From Chloroflexota bacterium (GTDB lineage Bacteria > Chloroflexota > Limnocylindria > P2-11E), in assembly GCA_027310565.1 (NCBI GenBank), contig DAIDAP010000030.1:83074-147073 (forward strand): a stretch of DNA of 64,000 nt. The letters run 5' to 3'. Each line of letters begins with the position of its first letter. Position 1 is the first letter of the stretch. A program made the position numbers and the translations under genes. Positions 15,168 to 22,803 of the stretch are shown in pieces. The notes beneath the pieces were generated by a model. It had not been told where the DNA came from, searched no databases, and saw only the letters and a program-made list of their open reading frames with translations.

Positions 15168-15622
15168 CGATTTCTGGAGAAGTCGATCCCGAGCACGAGC
15201 TCGGTCCGACCGCTTCGGAATGCGCGTCCGATCGCTCTGTCAAGGACATCCAGGCCGACCTTCTGCTGCATGCGGCACCTTCGCCCGGGGCACTTCAGGA
15301 TCCAGCAGTTCTCACGGCCGTGGCTCTCATCGGGATCCGTGACCTTGAACGCGGAGCCGTGATCGACGGTGAGCGCTACGGAGCGTCCGCGTCCGGTCAT
15401 GCCCGCGCGGCCTGGCACCGGGTGGTCCCAGTCCCGCCCGAGGAACGGCTCAGCGATGTGAGGACCGCCCGGGCCGTCGTAGATGTCGACGTTGAAAGAG
15501 CACACGCTGCGTCCGCATCGGCCGCACCGGACGGTGAAGTCCTGGCTGGGATGGAATCCGTCATCAGGCGCCGGCTCGGGTAGGCTCGCCGCAAGGTCCG
15601 TGAGTCGCGTGTCTTTTCCCAA
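15164..15622 (-). CDS. Unknown zinc-binding protein
   Basis: 152 aa from a TTG start. Two cysteine pairs (CGRCGRSVC near residue 33 and LKCPGRRC near 110) probably bind zinc; the rest is a mixed alpha/beta domain with a late helix. It is transcribed against its neighbours, and a 14-bp palindrome lies directly before its start codon, suggesting its own regulation. Not recognised; a small nucleic-acid-binding protein is the natural guess. Confidence 0.5.
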   Translation of the reverse strand: MGKDTRLTDLAASLPEPAPDDGFHPSQDFTVRCGRCGRSVCSFNVDIYDGPGGPHIAEPFLGRDWDHPVPGRAGMTGRGRSVALTVDHGSAFKVTDPDESHGRENCWILKCPGRRCRMQQKVGLDVLDRAIGRAFRSGRTELVLGIDFSRNR

Positions 15623-15624
15623 CG

Positions 15625-15638
15625 AAGTGAATCCACTT
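15625..15638. promoter_or_regulatory. Perfect palindrome AAGTG-N4-CACTT, possible operator
   Basis: AAGTGAATCCACTT lies 3 bases upstream of the TTG start of the minus-strand zinc protein, where a repressor could block initiation. Seen directly; role inferred. Confidence 0.35.
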
Positions 15639-15751
15639 GGTAGACTACGAGCGATAGCAGCTCAGGCCCCACTCGCTGGTGCCTGACGGACCGGGGCCAT
15701 CCGTGTTGAACCCCCGAATCGTGCCTGTGGACAAGGCGCGGTCCGAGGTTC

Positions 15752-16384
15752 ATGCCCATGTCCGACGAGACGTCGTTCCGCAGCCGCTCTCCGCTCGATC
15801 CCTTGACCCCGTTCGACAAGAAATCGCGCGGACGAATTCCCCACAGGGCTCCTCCGCCCGGCATCTTCGGGGACGTCGACGTGGACACGCGAGGCACCCC
15901 GAACTCGCTGTTGCCGCCTTGGCCGGGATGGCTGCGCAGAATCGCGCTCCGGTCCGAGAACGGCGGTACATTGCGCGTCTTCACCGATCCGAGTGGCGAG
16001 GACATGCTCCTCGTTACCTCGCGGGACGAGGATGTTCCCCAACCATCGGCGACGTCGGCCGCCGTTCACCTCACGAGGCGCGAGTTCCTGGCGCTCGGTC
16101 TCCTGCTCGATGACGCGGTGGCGTCGCGACAGCGCCCCGAGGCGCGCCGCAAGGGTGGACGCCCGCGCATGTCGCGATCAAAGGCCCGACAGCTGCTCCT
16201 GCGCAGGATGCAGCAGCTGAGCGGGACCCGCGATCCGCTGGAGCCTCTGACCAATATCGCCCTGGCCGGTGTGAAGCCGAAGCGCAACAAGGACACCATC
16301 AGCGACTGGCTCAAGCGAGCCGAGTGGGACCTCGACGATCTCGACGTCGAATGGTCACGCCGCAGGCGGAAGAAACCGGAGTAA
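15752..16384 (+). CDS. Two-domain protein built from the domains of two neighbouring genes
   Basis: 210 aa; start ATG 15752, or ATG 15758. Residues about 65-125 (TLRVFTDPSGEDMLL ... VHLTRREFLALGLLLDD) align by eye with the whole 84-aa product of 17763-18017 (TLDVLTEPSTDDVLL ... IRLDRRAVRALCLLLER). Residues about 130-205 (RKGGRPRMSRSKARQLLL, LTNIALA, T-I-S-D-W-L, AEWDLDDLDVEW) align with the C-terminal domain of the 14532 product. It therefore looks like a fusion of two modules that also occur separately in the element. The C terminus is basic. Function unknown, probably DNA- or protein-binding regulation. Confidence 0.55.
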   Translation: MPMSDETSFRSRSPLDPLTPFDKKSRGRIPHRAPPPGIFGDVDVDTRGTPNSLLPPWPGWLRRIALRSENGGTLRVFTDPSGEDMLLVTSRDEDVPQPSATSAAVHLTRREFLALGLLLDDAVASRQRPEARRKGGRPRMSRSKARQLLLRRMQQLSGTRDPLEPLTNIALAGVKPKRNKDTISDWLKRAEWDLDDLDVEWSRRRRKKPE

Positions 16385-16445
16385 ACCGGAAAAATCCGGG
16401 ATTCCGCGACAACGGGCGAGGCTGCGTGGTCCCCTCACCATCACG

Positions 16446-16739
16446 ATGCAAAACGCGACGACGCGCGACGCGACAACTTCGACCCTCCGCACTGAGGACA
16501 TCGACGGCGCCGCCTACCTCCTCTCGGAAGGCGCGCGGCTCGTCGCGGTCGTCCGCGGCGCGAACGGGTACAGCTCGTTCGTCATCGAAGGCCGCGAGGC
16601 CCAGACGCTCGCTGACCGCTACGCCCGGGGCGGCATCGTCGTCGACCTCGATCGCTTCCTCGCCGCCCGCCGCCTGATCCTCGACCGCATCGGACGAGCT
16701 CGCAGGCTCGGGCCCGCGGCGGGCAATCCATCACGATGA
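16446..16739 (+). CDS. DUF5659-like small phage protein
   Basis: 97 aa. The sequence L-R-T-E-D-I-D-G-A-A-Y-L-L-S-E-G-A-R-L, then a beta strand with F-V-I-E-G, then ADRYARGGIVVDLDRFLAARRLI fits the DUF5659 pattern of short phage proteins. First gene of the replication operon; its stop overlaps the next start (ATGA). A short inverted repeat CCGGA-AAAA-TCCGG at about 16388-16401 separates it from the accessory island and may act as a weak terminator. Confidence 0.6.
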   Translation: MQNATTRDATTSTLRTEDIDGAAYLLSEGARLVAVVRGANGYSSFVIEGREAQTLADRYARGGIVVDLDRFLAARRLILDRIGRARRLGPAAGNPSR

Positions 16740-17530
16740 GCGGCGAGCTCGCGCCGCGACCGATCGAGGGCGAGTACCGCATCGTGCGGCCGCTCGTCTC
16801 GAAGGAGGCGGCGCTCGAGGCGTGGACGGAGTACCAGGAGCTCACCCGCGCCATCCTTCGCGCAAGCGACTTCCAGACCTTCCGCGAGGGCGGCCGCGAA
16901 GGGCGCTTCGTCAAGAAGAGCGGATGGCGCCGCCTCGCGACCCACTACGGCATCTCGATTGAGATGGTCGACGAGAGGCTTGGCCACGAGCACGACGCGA
17001 GGGTCTGCGCGCGGGTTCGCTTCCCCGAACAGATGCGCGACGAGCGCGACTGCGGGTGCCCGGTCGTGTTCGCGCGCTACGTCGTGAGGGCTGTCGCGCC
17101 GAACGGGCGCGCGGTCACCGCCATCGGCCTGTGCTCGATGGGCGAGAAGAACCGCCGCTTCGTGCGCCAGGACCACGACATCGCGACGACCGCGTACACG
17201 CGCGCAGCGAACCGCGCGATCAGCGACATGATTGGCGCGGGCGAGATCTCGGCCGAGGAGGTCCGCGCCACCGGCGAGTTCACGGGCATCTCGCTCGAGG
17301 AGCGCGCCGCGGTCAAGGAGGCGTGGTCGCGCGCCTCCGAGGAGCAGCGGAACGCCGCGACTAGTTGGCTCCGCGCCGCGGGCTTCGTCGGCGAGACGGT
17401 CGCCGCCCTCTTCAAGGACTTCGCCCTGCGCGCGAGCGACGTCCAGGTCGCGGACGTCATCGGCGAGCTCGCGGACCGCGCCCCCGCGGGCGACTCCGAC
17501 GCGATCCTCGAGGAGGTCGAGTCGACGTGA
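16736..17530 (+). CDS. Phage recombination-type protein with KKSGWR...TRAANRAISD signature
   Basis: 264 aa. Signature stretches are KKSGWRRLATHYGIS (about residues 60-74), an antiparallel beta region with RAVAPNGRAV and C-S-M-G-E-K, and AYTRAANRAISDMIGAGEIS (about 150-170). I have seen this combination in phage and archaeal proteins next to replication genes, thought to be single-strand annealing or DNA-binding recombination factors, but I cannot name the family surely. The C-terminal 90 residues are helical. Sits in the replication operon between the DUF5659-like gene and a zinc ribbon; both junctions overlap by 4 bases. Confidence 0.6.
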   Translation: MSGELAPRPIEGEYRIVRPLVSKEAALEAWTEYQELTRAILRASDFQTFREGGREGRFVKKSGWRRLATHYGISIEMVDERLGHEHDARVCARVRFPEQMRDERDCGCPVVFARYVVRAVAPNGRAVTAIGLCSMGEKNRRFVRQDHDIATTAYTRAANRAISDMIGAGEISAEEVRATGEFTGISLEERAAVKEAWSRASEEQRNAATSWLRAAGFVGETVAALFKDFALRASDVQVADVIGELADRAPAGDSDAILEEVEST

Positions 17531-17766
17531 GGGTCGTCACCGAACGGAGGGCGGGAGCCTCGGCCGCGGACGTGGTGTTCGACGCGTGCGGCCGCTGCGG
17601 CTATCCGACCGCTCCGAAGGTGATCGCGCGCGACCTCGAACGCGACGCGATTATCGGCGGCTACGTCTGCGCGTGCTGCGGCGCGAGCTGGTTCACCTCG
17701 TACCTGCTCAGCGCCGAGGAGATCGCGCAGGTCCTCGCGGCACGCAGCGCGACAGGCCGAGCATGA
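17527..17766 (+). CDS. 79-aa zinc-ribbon protein
   Basis: Start GTG 17527 overlaps the previous stop (GTGA); the track's start at 17365 is a shadow extension. CGRCG at about residues 22-26 and C-A-C-C-G at about 50-54 form a clear four-cysteine zinc ribbon with a beta hairpin between, followed by a helix (SAEEIAQVLAARS). Likely nucleic-acid or protein binding in the replication operon. No family name. Confidence 0.55.
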   Translation: MRVVTERRAGASAADVVFDACGRCGYPTAPKVIARDLERDAIIGGYVCACCGASWFTSYLLSAEEIAQVLAARSATGRA

Positions 17767-18017
17767 GCGCGCAGCGCTCCGACATCGCCGACTCCGGCGG
17801 GGCGTCGGCGTCGAAGTGGTCGCTCGCCGCGAGCATCCGCGCCTCCGGGACGCTGGGGACGCTCGACGTCCTCACCGAGCCGTCCACCGACGACGTCCTG
17901 CTACAGATCCACGAGCGCGACGACGAGGGCGCGCATCTCGTCGAGGCGGCCATCAGGCTGGACAGAAGGGCGGTCCGTGCGCTCTGCCTCCTGCTCGAGC
18001 GGGAGGCGGGGCGATAG
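17763..18017 (+). CDS. 84-aa protein, stand-alone version of the 15752 N-terminal module
   Basis: ATG 17763 overlaps the previous stop (ATGA); the track ORF begins upstream in a shadow. After a Ser-rich start, residues 28-84 (TLDVLTEPSTDDVLL ... LDRRAVRALCLLLEREAG) form a beta-beta-helix unit that also occurs inside the 15752 product. Located directly before the primase gene with a 4-base ATAG overlap. Function unknown. Confidence 0.55.
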   Translation: MSAQRSDIADSGGASASKWSLAASIRASGTLGTLDVLTEPSTDDVLLQIHERDDEGAHLVEAAIRLDRRAVRALCLLLEREAGR

Positions 18018-20248
18018 CCGCTCAGGACATCCTCGCCGCGCTCACGTGCTCGTCGGGCGCGTGCTCGTGCTCCGCGGCCGCGCGGCGCGGGTCGGGGCTC
18101 ACGCACTGTCCGACACACGCGGATGACAAGCCGTCGCTGAACGTCAGCGACAAGGACGGCCGGATCCTCGTCCACTGCCACGGCCAGTGCGAACAGGAGA
18201 CCGTCATCGCCGCGCTCCGCGAGCGTGGTCTGTGGCCGAGCAGCGACGGCCACCCCACGCCGGCACCCCCGAGGGCGCGCGAGCTGCGTTCGGTCGAGGC
18301 GATCTACCTGTACACCGCGGCCGACAGCACGCCGCGCTACCGCGTCGTGCGCTACCGCGCGAAGGCCTTCGAGGTCTGGCATCCGAACGGCTCGGGATGG
18401 CTGCGCGGCCTCGGCGGCGCTGAGCTCGTGCCCTATCGGCTGCCGCAGCTCGTCGCTGCGGACGCCGGCGCGACCGTGTTCGTTGGCGAGGGCGAGAAAG
18501 TCGCTGACCGGCTCGCCTCCGCGGGCCTCATCTCGACGACTTCGCCGTTCGGCGCGGGCAAGTGGCCCGCCGCGTGGGGTGAGCGCTATCTGCGCGACCG
18601 GCACGTCGTCGTGCTCCCCGACGCGGACGAGGTCGGCGCAAAGCACGCGCGAGCGGTCGCAGACTCGTGCAGCGGCCACGCGGCGAGCGTGCGGATCGTC
18701 GAGCTGCCTGGCCTCGCCGAGCACGGTGACGTCGTCGACTGGCTCGACGCGAGTCACGCGGTCGCGGAGCTTCTCGCGCTCGCCGCTCAGGCACCTGAGT
18801 ACAGCCGACCTGCAGTCGTGCGCACCGAGCACGGGTGCACCGACCTCGCGAACAGCGAGCGGCTCGTCGAACGCCACGCCTCCGACCTGCGCTACGTCGC
18901 CGCGACGCGCCAGTGGCACATCTGGGACGGGCGGCGCTGGCGCACCGACGACACCGGTGAGATCGAGCGGCGGGCGAAGGACACCGCACGCGCCATCTAC
19001 CGCGAGGCCGAGGCCGCGACGAGCGCGGCGCGGCGTAAGGAGCTCGCGGCGCACGCCGTGCGCAGCGAGGCCGCCTCGAAGATCGCGGCGATGATCACGC
19101 TCGCGCAGTCCGACGCGCGCGTTGCGCTGCGCGCGGACGATTTCGACGCCGACCCCTGGCTACTGAACGTCGCCAACGGCACGATCGATCTGCGCACCGG
19201 GGCGCTGCGGCCGCACCGCCGTGAGGACCTTATGACCAAGCTCGCGCCGGTCGCCTACGACGCGGAGGCGCGGCTCGAGCTCTTCGACGCCTTCCTCTTC
19301 CAGGCCTTCGGCGGCGACGTCGAGCTCATCCGCTACGTCCAGAAGGCCGCGGGCTACGGCCTTTGCGGCGACACGCGCGAGGAGGTCATCTTCATCGCGC
19401 ACGGCCCGACCGGCGGCGGGAAGACGACGCTCGCCGAGGCGCTTCGCGCCGCGCTCGGCGACTACGCGGCCACGGCCGACCCCGAGACGTTCCTCGTCTC
19501 GCACCGCGACGGCGGCGCACCGCGCGCGGACATCGCGCGCCTCCACGGACGGCGGCTCGTCGTCGGCGTCGAGGTCGACCAGGGGCGTCACATGGCCGAG
19601 GGTCTGGTGAAGCAGCTCACCGGTGGCGACACCGTCGTCGCGCGGCACCTCTATCGCGACCACTTCGAGTTCCGACCGCAGTTCAAGCTTTGGATCTTCG
19701 CCAACGACGCGCCGCGCGTGCGCGACGACGATGATGCGGTCTGGCGAAGGCTGCGGCTCGTCCCTTTCGTCCATCCGGTGCCGCGCGAGCAGCGCGACCC
19801 GCAGCTCAAGCTCACGCTGCGCGACCCGAAGGTCGGCGGCCCTGCGATCCTCACCTGGGCCGTGGCGGGCTGCCTCCTCTGGCAACGCGAAGGCCTCGGC
19901 ATCCCGCCGGTGATCGACGCGGCGACGCGCGGCTACCGCGAGGCACAGGACCCTGTCGCCGACTTCGTCGCCGAGTGCTGCGTCGTCGAGGAGGGCGCGT
20001 GGTCGACGGTGGAGGAGCTCTACTCCGCGTACGTGCTGTGGGCGAAGGGTGCGGGCGAGCGCCATCCGCTCAGCAAGAAGGGCTTCGCCAACCGTCTCGA
20101 CCGCCACGGCTTCGCGGCGGCGAAGGGCGCGAAGGGCGTGCGCCTCCGCCAAGGCATCGCGCTGCGCGAGCAGCAGCGGCTCGGTGTGACGTCCAGCGAC
20201 GAGCGCGACGCGAGCGGGGTCGACGATGCGTCGGAGCTGCCGATATGA
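18014..20248 (+). CDS. P4-type primase-helicase (CHC2-like zinc, Toprim, SF3 helicase)
   Basis: About 744 aa if counted from 18014. N-terminal zinc motif (HCPTHADDKPSL ... VHCHGQC), Toprim domain with GEGEK (about residue 157) and LPDADEVG (about 200), a linker, then a D5/SF3 helicase with Walker A PTGGGKTT (about 465) and a conserved F-A-N-D-A-P motif near 565. This is the layout of phage/plasmid primases of the P4 alpha type, which prime, unwind and often recognise origin iterons. No ATG, GTG or TTG exists between the upstream GTG 17816 (which would overlap a whole gene) and the zinc motif; the likely start is ATA 18014 in an ATAG overlap, preceded by GGGAGGCGGGG. Helicase and Toprim residues look intact. 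Confidence 0.85.
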   Translation: MAAQDILAALTCSSGACSCSAAARRGSGLTHCPTHADDKPSLNVSDKDGRILVHCHGQCEQETVIAALRERGLWPSSDGHPTPAPPRARELRSVEAIYLYTAADSTPRYRVVRYRAKAFEVWHPNGSGWLRGLGGAELVPYRLPQLVAADAGATVFVGEGEKVADRLASAGLISTTSPFGAGKWPAAWGERYLRDRHVVVLPDADEVGAKHARAVADSCSGHAASVRIVELPGLAEHGDVVDWLDASHAVAELLALAAQAPEYSRPAVVRTEHGCTDLANSERLVERHASDLRYVAATRQWHIWDGRRWRTDDTGEIERRAKDTARAIYREAEAATSAARRKELAAHAVRSEAASKIAAMITLAQSDARVALRADDFDADPWLLNVANGTIDLRTGALRPHRREDLMTKLAPVAYDAEARLELFDAFLFQAFGGDVELIRYVQKAAGYGLCGDTREEVIFIAHGPTGGGKTTLAEALRAALGDYAATADPETFLVSHRDGGAPRADIARLHGRRLVVGVEVDQGRHMAEGLVKQLTGGDTVVARHLYRDHFEFRPQFKLWIFANDAPRVRDDDDAVWRRLRLVPFVHPVPREQRDPQLKLTLRDPKVGGPAILTWAVAGCLLWQREGLGIPPVIDAATRGYREAQDPVADFVAECCVVEEGAWSTVEELYSAYVLWAKGAGERHPLSKKGFANRLDRHGFAAAKGAKGVRLRQGIALREQQRLGVTSSDERDASGVDDASELPI

Positions 20249-20571
20249 GCGCGGGTGGCGGATACGGATGCCAGGTGGCGGATAGAAGGCTGTTTCCGAA
20301 ACTCCCTCTAGAGAGCGCTATAGGAGAAGTTCCGGAAAGTACCCCTCTATCCGCCACCCAGAAGCGGATGCGCCACCCAGCGACTTCGCGGACCCACCCC
20401 GGCCTCGAAAGCTGGCGACTCGGTCAGGGCCCGTCGGAGTCCCTTGCGACTACATCGCGCCCGATTTCGCGGGATACCCACCCAGGAACGGCCCGCAGAA
20501 CGCGCCTTCGTGGCCCGGGATACCCCCCGGGCCGCCCAACGCCGCGCTGGCGCGCGGAGGCACGCCGATGA
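20245..20571 (+). CDS. Doubtful 108-aa ORF spanning the iteron region
   Basis: ATG 20245 overlaps the primase stop and its own stop overlaps the next start, so the reading frame fits the operon's overlap style. But the product is low-complexity (Arg/Pro/Thr/Ser rich, RHPATSRTHPG), has no recognisable fold, and the DNA is dominated by an inverted repeat. It may be translated without being conserved. Confidence 0.35.
   Translation: MSAGGGYGCQVADRRLFPKLPLESAIGEVPESTPLSATQKRMRHPATSRTHPGLESWRLGQGPSESLATTSRPISRDTHPGTARRTRLRGPGYPPGRPTPRWRAEARR
20254..20377. repeat. Iteron-like inverted repeat, candidate replication origin of the element
   Basis: Four copies of GGTGGCGSAT(A) are arranged as two inverted pairs: direct copies at 20254-20264 and 20274-20286, and reverse copies at 20346-20358 (exact 13-bp complement GGTGGCGGATAGA) and 20368-20377. 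The inner spacer is itself imperfectly palindromic (TTTCCG ... CGGAAA around CTCTAGAG). Copies within each pair are spaced 19-20 bases. Position right after a P4-type primase, whose relatives bind decamer iterons starting GGTG, makes an origin the best inference. Confidence 0.55.
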
Positions 20572-20726
20572 TCGAGTTCCCGCGCTCGCCTTTGGTCGAG
20601 CTGGTGGCCGATAGTGTCGCCGGCGACCCGCTCGAGGAGCTGCTGACGATCCTTGCGGAGGAAGGCGTGAGGCGCCAGGCGGAGCGCGAGCGGCGCCGGG
20701 AGGAGCTGCATGACGTTGCGTCCTGA
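20568..20726 (+). CDS. 52-aa small helical protein before the integrase
   Basis: ATG 20568 to TGA 20726, too short for the ORF track. The product (starts MIEFPRSPLVELVADS) is a helical, acidic-then-basic peptide ending in an Arg/Glu-rich helix. It overlaps the recombinase start by 17 bases, so the two are probably cotranslated. Such small genes beside large serine recombinases can encode directionality factors, but nothing specific supports that here. Confidence 0.5.
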   Translation: MIEFPRSPLVELVADSVAGDPLEELLTILAEEGVRRQAERERRREELHDVAS

Positions 20727-22251
20727 GCTCACGCATGTCTGGGAGACGTACGCCGCCGCGGTCGGCGAGCACGAGGGCTGGGCCGTCGGCGCGGTTTACA
20801 TGCGCGAGTCCAAGCGCGAGCAAGTGGAGGGCTTCTCGCCCACGGCGCAGCTCAAGGGCACGCTCGAGGAGGCGACGCGCCGGCGCATCTGGATCCCCGC
20901 GGAGCACGTCTTCCTCGACCTCATGAGCGGGCGCCGCGAGGACCGCGTGGCCTTCCAGGATCTGCTCGCGCTCGCGCGCGGCGGGAAGATCGCCACGGTC
21001 CTCGTGCTCCATACCTCGCGCTGGGCGCGCAACGCGATGATCTCGCGCCGCTACAAGGACGAGCTCCGCGCGCGCGGCGTCACCGTGCTCGCGCTGAACG
21101 CGCCGTTCGACGTCGAGCGGCCCGAGGGGAAGTTCGCGGAGCGCCTCATGGAAGCGGCGGACGAGTTCGCCTCGGACACGATCGGCTTCTGGGTCGGGGT
21201 CGGACTGCGCGAGAAGCACGAGCGCGGGCTGCCGCTCGGCCGCGTCCCGGAGACCTTCATCGCCGTGCAGACCGCGACGAGCGCGAAGGGATCCCCGATC
21301 TACGAGTACAAGCCGCATCCCGAGCTCAGCGCGATCGTCCTAGAGGGCGCGCGGCGCTACCTCACCGGCGACGTCGGCTTCGGGGAGCTCGCGCGCTGGG
21401 CGAGCCGCGAGGGCTATCGCACGCCGCGCGGCCGCGCCCTCACTGACGAGTGGTGGCGCAACGTGCTCGCGAACCCGATGAACGCCGGCTACCTCGGCTA
21501 CCGCCGCAAGCGCGGCGGCACCGAGCTGCGGCGCGCGTCCTTCGACGGCTTCATGCCGCTCGAGACCTACCAGGAGCTGCAGGCCATGCGGCGCCGACGC
21601 ACGCGCACGAACGGTCACGACGTGGCGACGCGCGCCTACCCGCTCTCAGGGGCGCATTGCCGCTGCGGCGGGAAGGTGACCTCGATGTCGAAGCAGCGGA
21701 TGCGCTGCCGCAATGCGCAGCAGCACGCGGGATGCGAGCAGCCATCGGTCTCCGCGCTGGAGCTCGAGCGCGAGTTCGGGACCTGGCTGACGAAGGCAAC
21801 GACGCTCCGCGATCATGACCGCGCGCGGGTCGCGAAGCTCGTGCGCGCGCAGATGCTGCGCGGGGCCGACGCCGGGAAGGCGGCGCGCCTGCGCGTTGCG
21901 ATCAAGCGGATCACCGACGCGTTCACCTGGGGCGCGCTGGAGGAGGACGACTACCGCGCGCAGCTCGCGGATCTCCGCGCGCAGCTCGGACGCGTCGAGC
22001 AGCTGCCCGAGGAGCGGCGGATCCTCGAGGCGACGCAGATGGCGATGGACTTCGCCTCGACCTGGTCGGAGGCGTCGCCGGAGGTCCAGCGGCGGATCAC
22101 GTGGACGGTCTGCTCACGGATCCTCATCGATCGCGGGACCTTCACCGAGGTCGACGTCCCGGAAAAGGTCGCACCGCTGTTCGCAGTCGCGGCCTTCTCC
22201 GGTTCGATGCCGCGGTCCCGACCGGATTCGAACCGGCGATCTCGTCCTTGA
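20710..22251 (+). CDS. Large serine recombinase (phage integrase)
   Basis: 513 aa. N-terminal resolvase domain (residues 25-175) with the catalytic-serine context YMRESKREQ (Ser34), Gln38 and the HTSRWARN segment; recombinase domain (about 190-290) with an H-N/A-N-P-M-N-A-G-Y-L-G-Y signature; a zinc ribbon (HCRCGGKV ... CRNAQQHAGC, about 318-345); then a coiled-coil-bearing C-terminal region. It catalyses attP x attB recombination of the element. The final 13 codons overlap tRNA-Asp on the other strand, so the recombinase sits at the right boundary of the element, next to the attachment site. Confidence 0.9.
   Translation: MTLRPELTHVWETYAAAVGEHEGWAVGAVYMRESKREQVEGFSPTAQLKGTLEEATRRRIWIPAEHVFLDLMSGRREDRVAFQDLLALARGGKIATVLVLHTSRWARNAMISRRYKDELRARGVTVLALNAPFDVERPEGKFAERLMEAADEFASDTIGFWVGVGLREKHERGLPLGRVPETFIAVQTATSAKGSPIYEYKPHPELSAIVLEGARRYLTGDVGFGELARWASREGYRTPRGRALTDEWWRNVLANPMNAGYLGYRRKRGGTELRRASFDGFMPLETYQELQAMRRRRTRTNGHDVATRAYPLSGAHCRCGGKVTSMSKQRMRCRNAQQHAGCEQPSVSALELEREFGTWLTKATTLRDHDRARVAKLVRAQMLRGADAGKAARLRVAIKRITDAFTWGALEEDDYRAQLADLRAQLGRVEQLPEERRILEATQMAMDFASTWSEASPEVQRRITWTVCSRILIDRGTFTEVDVPEKVAPLFAVAAFSGSMPRSRPDSNRRSRP
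22213..22251. other. Putative right attachment site region (tRNA-Asp 3' half)
   Basis: The 3' half of tRNA-Asp (T arm and acceptor) doubles as the last codons of the integrase and marks the junction between phage genes and chromosomal repair genes. By analogy with tRNA-targeting elements the crossover core should lie here. A matching tRNA-Asp 3' copy would be expected beyond the left edge of the window. Confidence 0.45.
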
Positions 22252-22286
22252 CAGGGACGTATGCTAGGCCGCTGCACCACGGGACC
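22213..22286 (-). tRNA. tRNA-Asp (GTC)
   Basis: Folds as a complete 74-base tRNA: acceptor GGTCCCG/CGGGACC, D arm GTGC/GCAT, anticodon stem CGTCC/GGACG with loop CTGTCAA (anticodon GTC), T arm GCCGG/CCGGT with loop TTCGAAT, discriminator G. CCA is not encoded. Transcribed leftward; its 3' end faces the prophage, the usual geometry for tRNA-integrated elements. Confidence 0.95.
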
Positions 22287-22427
22287 GAACGCGCGGAGAA
22301 GCGGTTTCGCGCTCCCCTTTGCCCACTCATTCTGCCACGTCGCGCGACGAGGGACTCCATCCGCGCCGCGGCGCGCGCCGCTCCCCGGAGCCGTGGGGCG
22401 AAGGACGCCGCGAGCGACGAATAAGGA

Positions 22428-22459
22428 GGCGGGGAGTGCGCTTCCTTTCACTCCCCGCC
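22428..22459. terminator. GC-rich hairpin terminator candidate
   Basis: Perfect 11-bp stem GGCGGGGAGTG / CACTCCCCGCC with a 10-base loop, 31 bases beyond the stop of the leftward 22490-22777 gene. No T-run follows, so it would be a U-less hairpin terminator. The remaining bases 22287-22489 show no other feature. Confidence 0.55.
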
Positions 22460-22489
22460 CCCGCCGGTGTGGCCGATGTCGGCGCGGCC

Positions 22490-22777
22490 CTAGGTGGCCG
22501 CGAACGCTCCCTGACGGACCCGCCGCGTCACCTCATTCGCGAGGCGGCTCGTACGCGGGCATCCCATGAGCGTCAGATCCAAGCCAGCTTCCTTCAGCTC
22601 CTCGTACCCAAGCCCGCGATACAGGCGGTTCCCCGCGACGTAGCACATCTCGTCGTAGAGGGAAGGCCACCCGGCGCCGCGCCGCTCGAAGCAGAACACG
22701 ATGAAGTCGATCGCCACCTGGGCGACGCGCTCGTCGGACAACCCCGGTCCCTCCCCCAGTACGAACCCGCGCATCAT
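22490..22777 (-). CDS. Conserved-looking 95-aa hypothetical protein
   Basis: 95 aa (alternative start one codon later). Helical, with F-I-V-F-C-F-E-R-R-G-A-G-W-P-S-L-Y-D-E-M-C as the most distinctive stretch; no membrane segment or known motif. The codon use is normal for the chromosome, and a hairpin terminator follows. It is monocistronic, with repeat array B 27 to 84 bases upstream, so it may belong to the same regulon as dnaB and the prophage 13480 gene. Function unknown. Confidence 0.6.
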   Translation of the reverse strand: MMRGFVLGEGPGLSDERVAQVAIDFIVFCFERRGAGWPSLYDEMCYVAGNRLYRGLGYEELKEAGLDLTLMGCPRTSRLANEVTRRVRQGAFAAT

Positions 22778-22803
22778 CGGCGGCTCGCGCGCCGCTCACA
22801 AGG

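Noticed and set aside
22213-22286. tRNA other than Asp, or a tRNA fragment
   Set aside because: The complete cloverleaf with anticodon loop CTGTCAA fits tRNA-Asp(GTC) with all stems paired.
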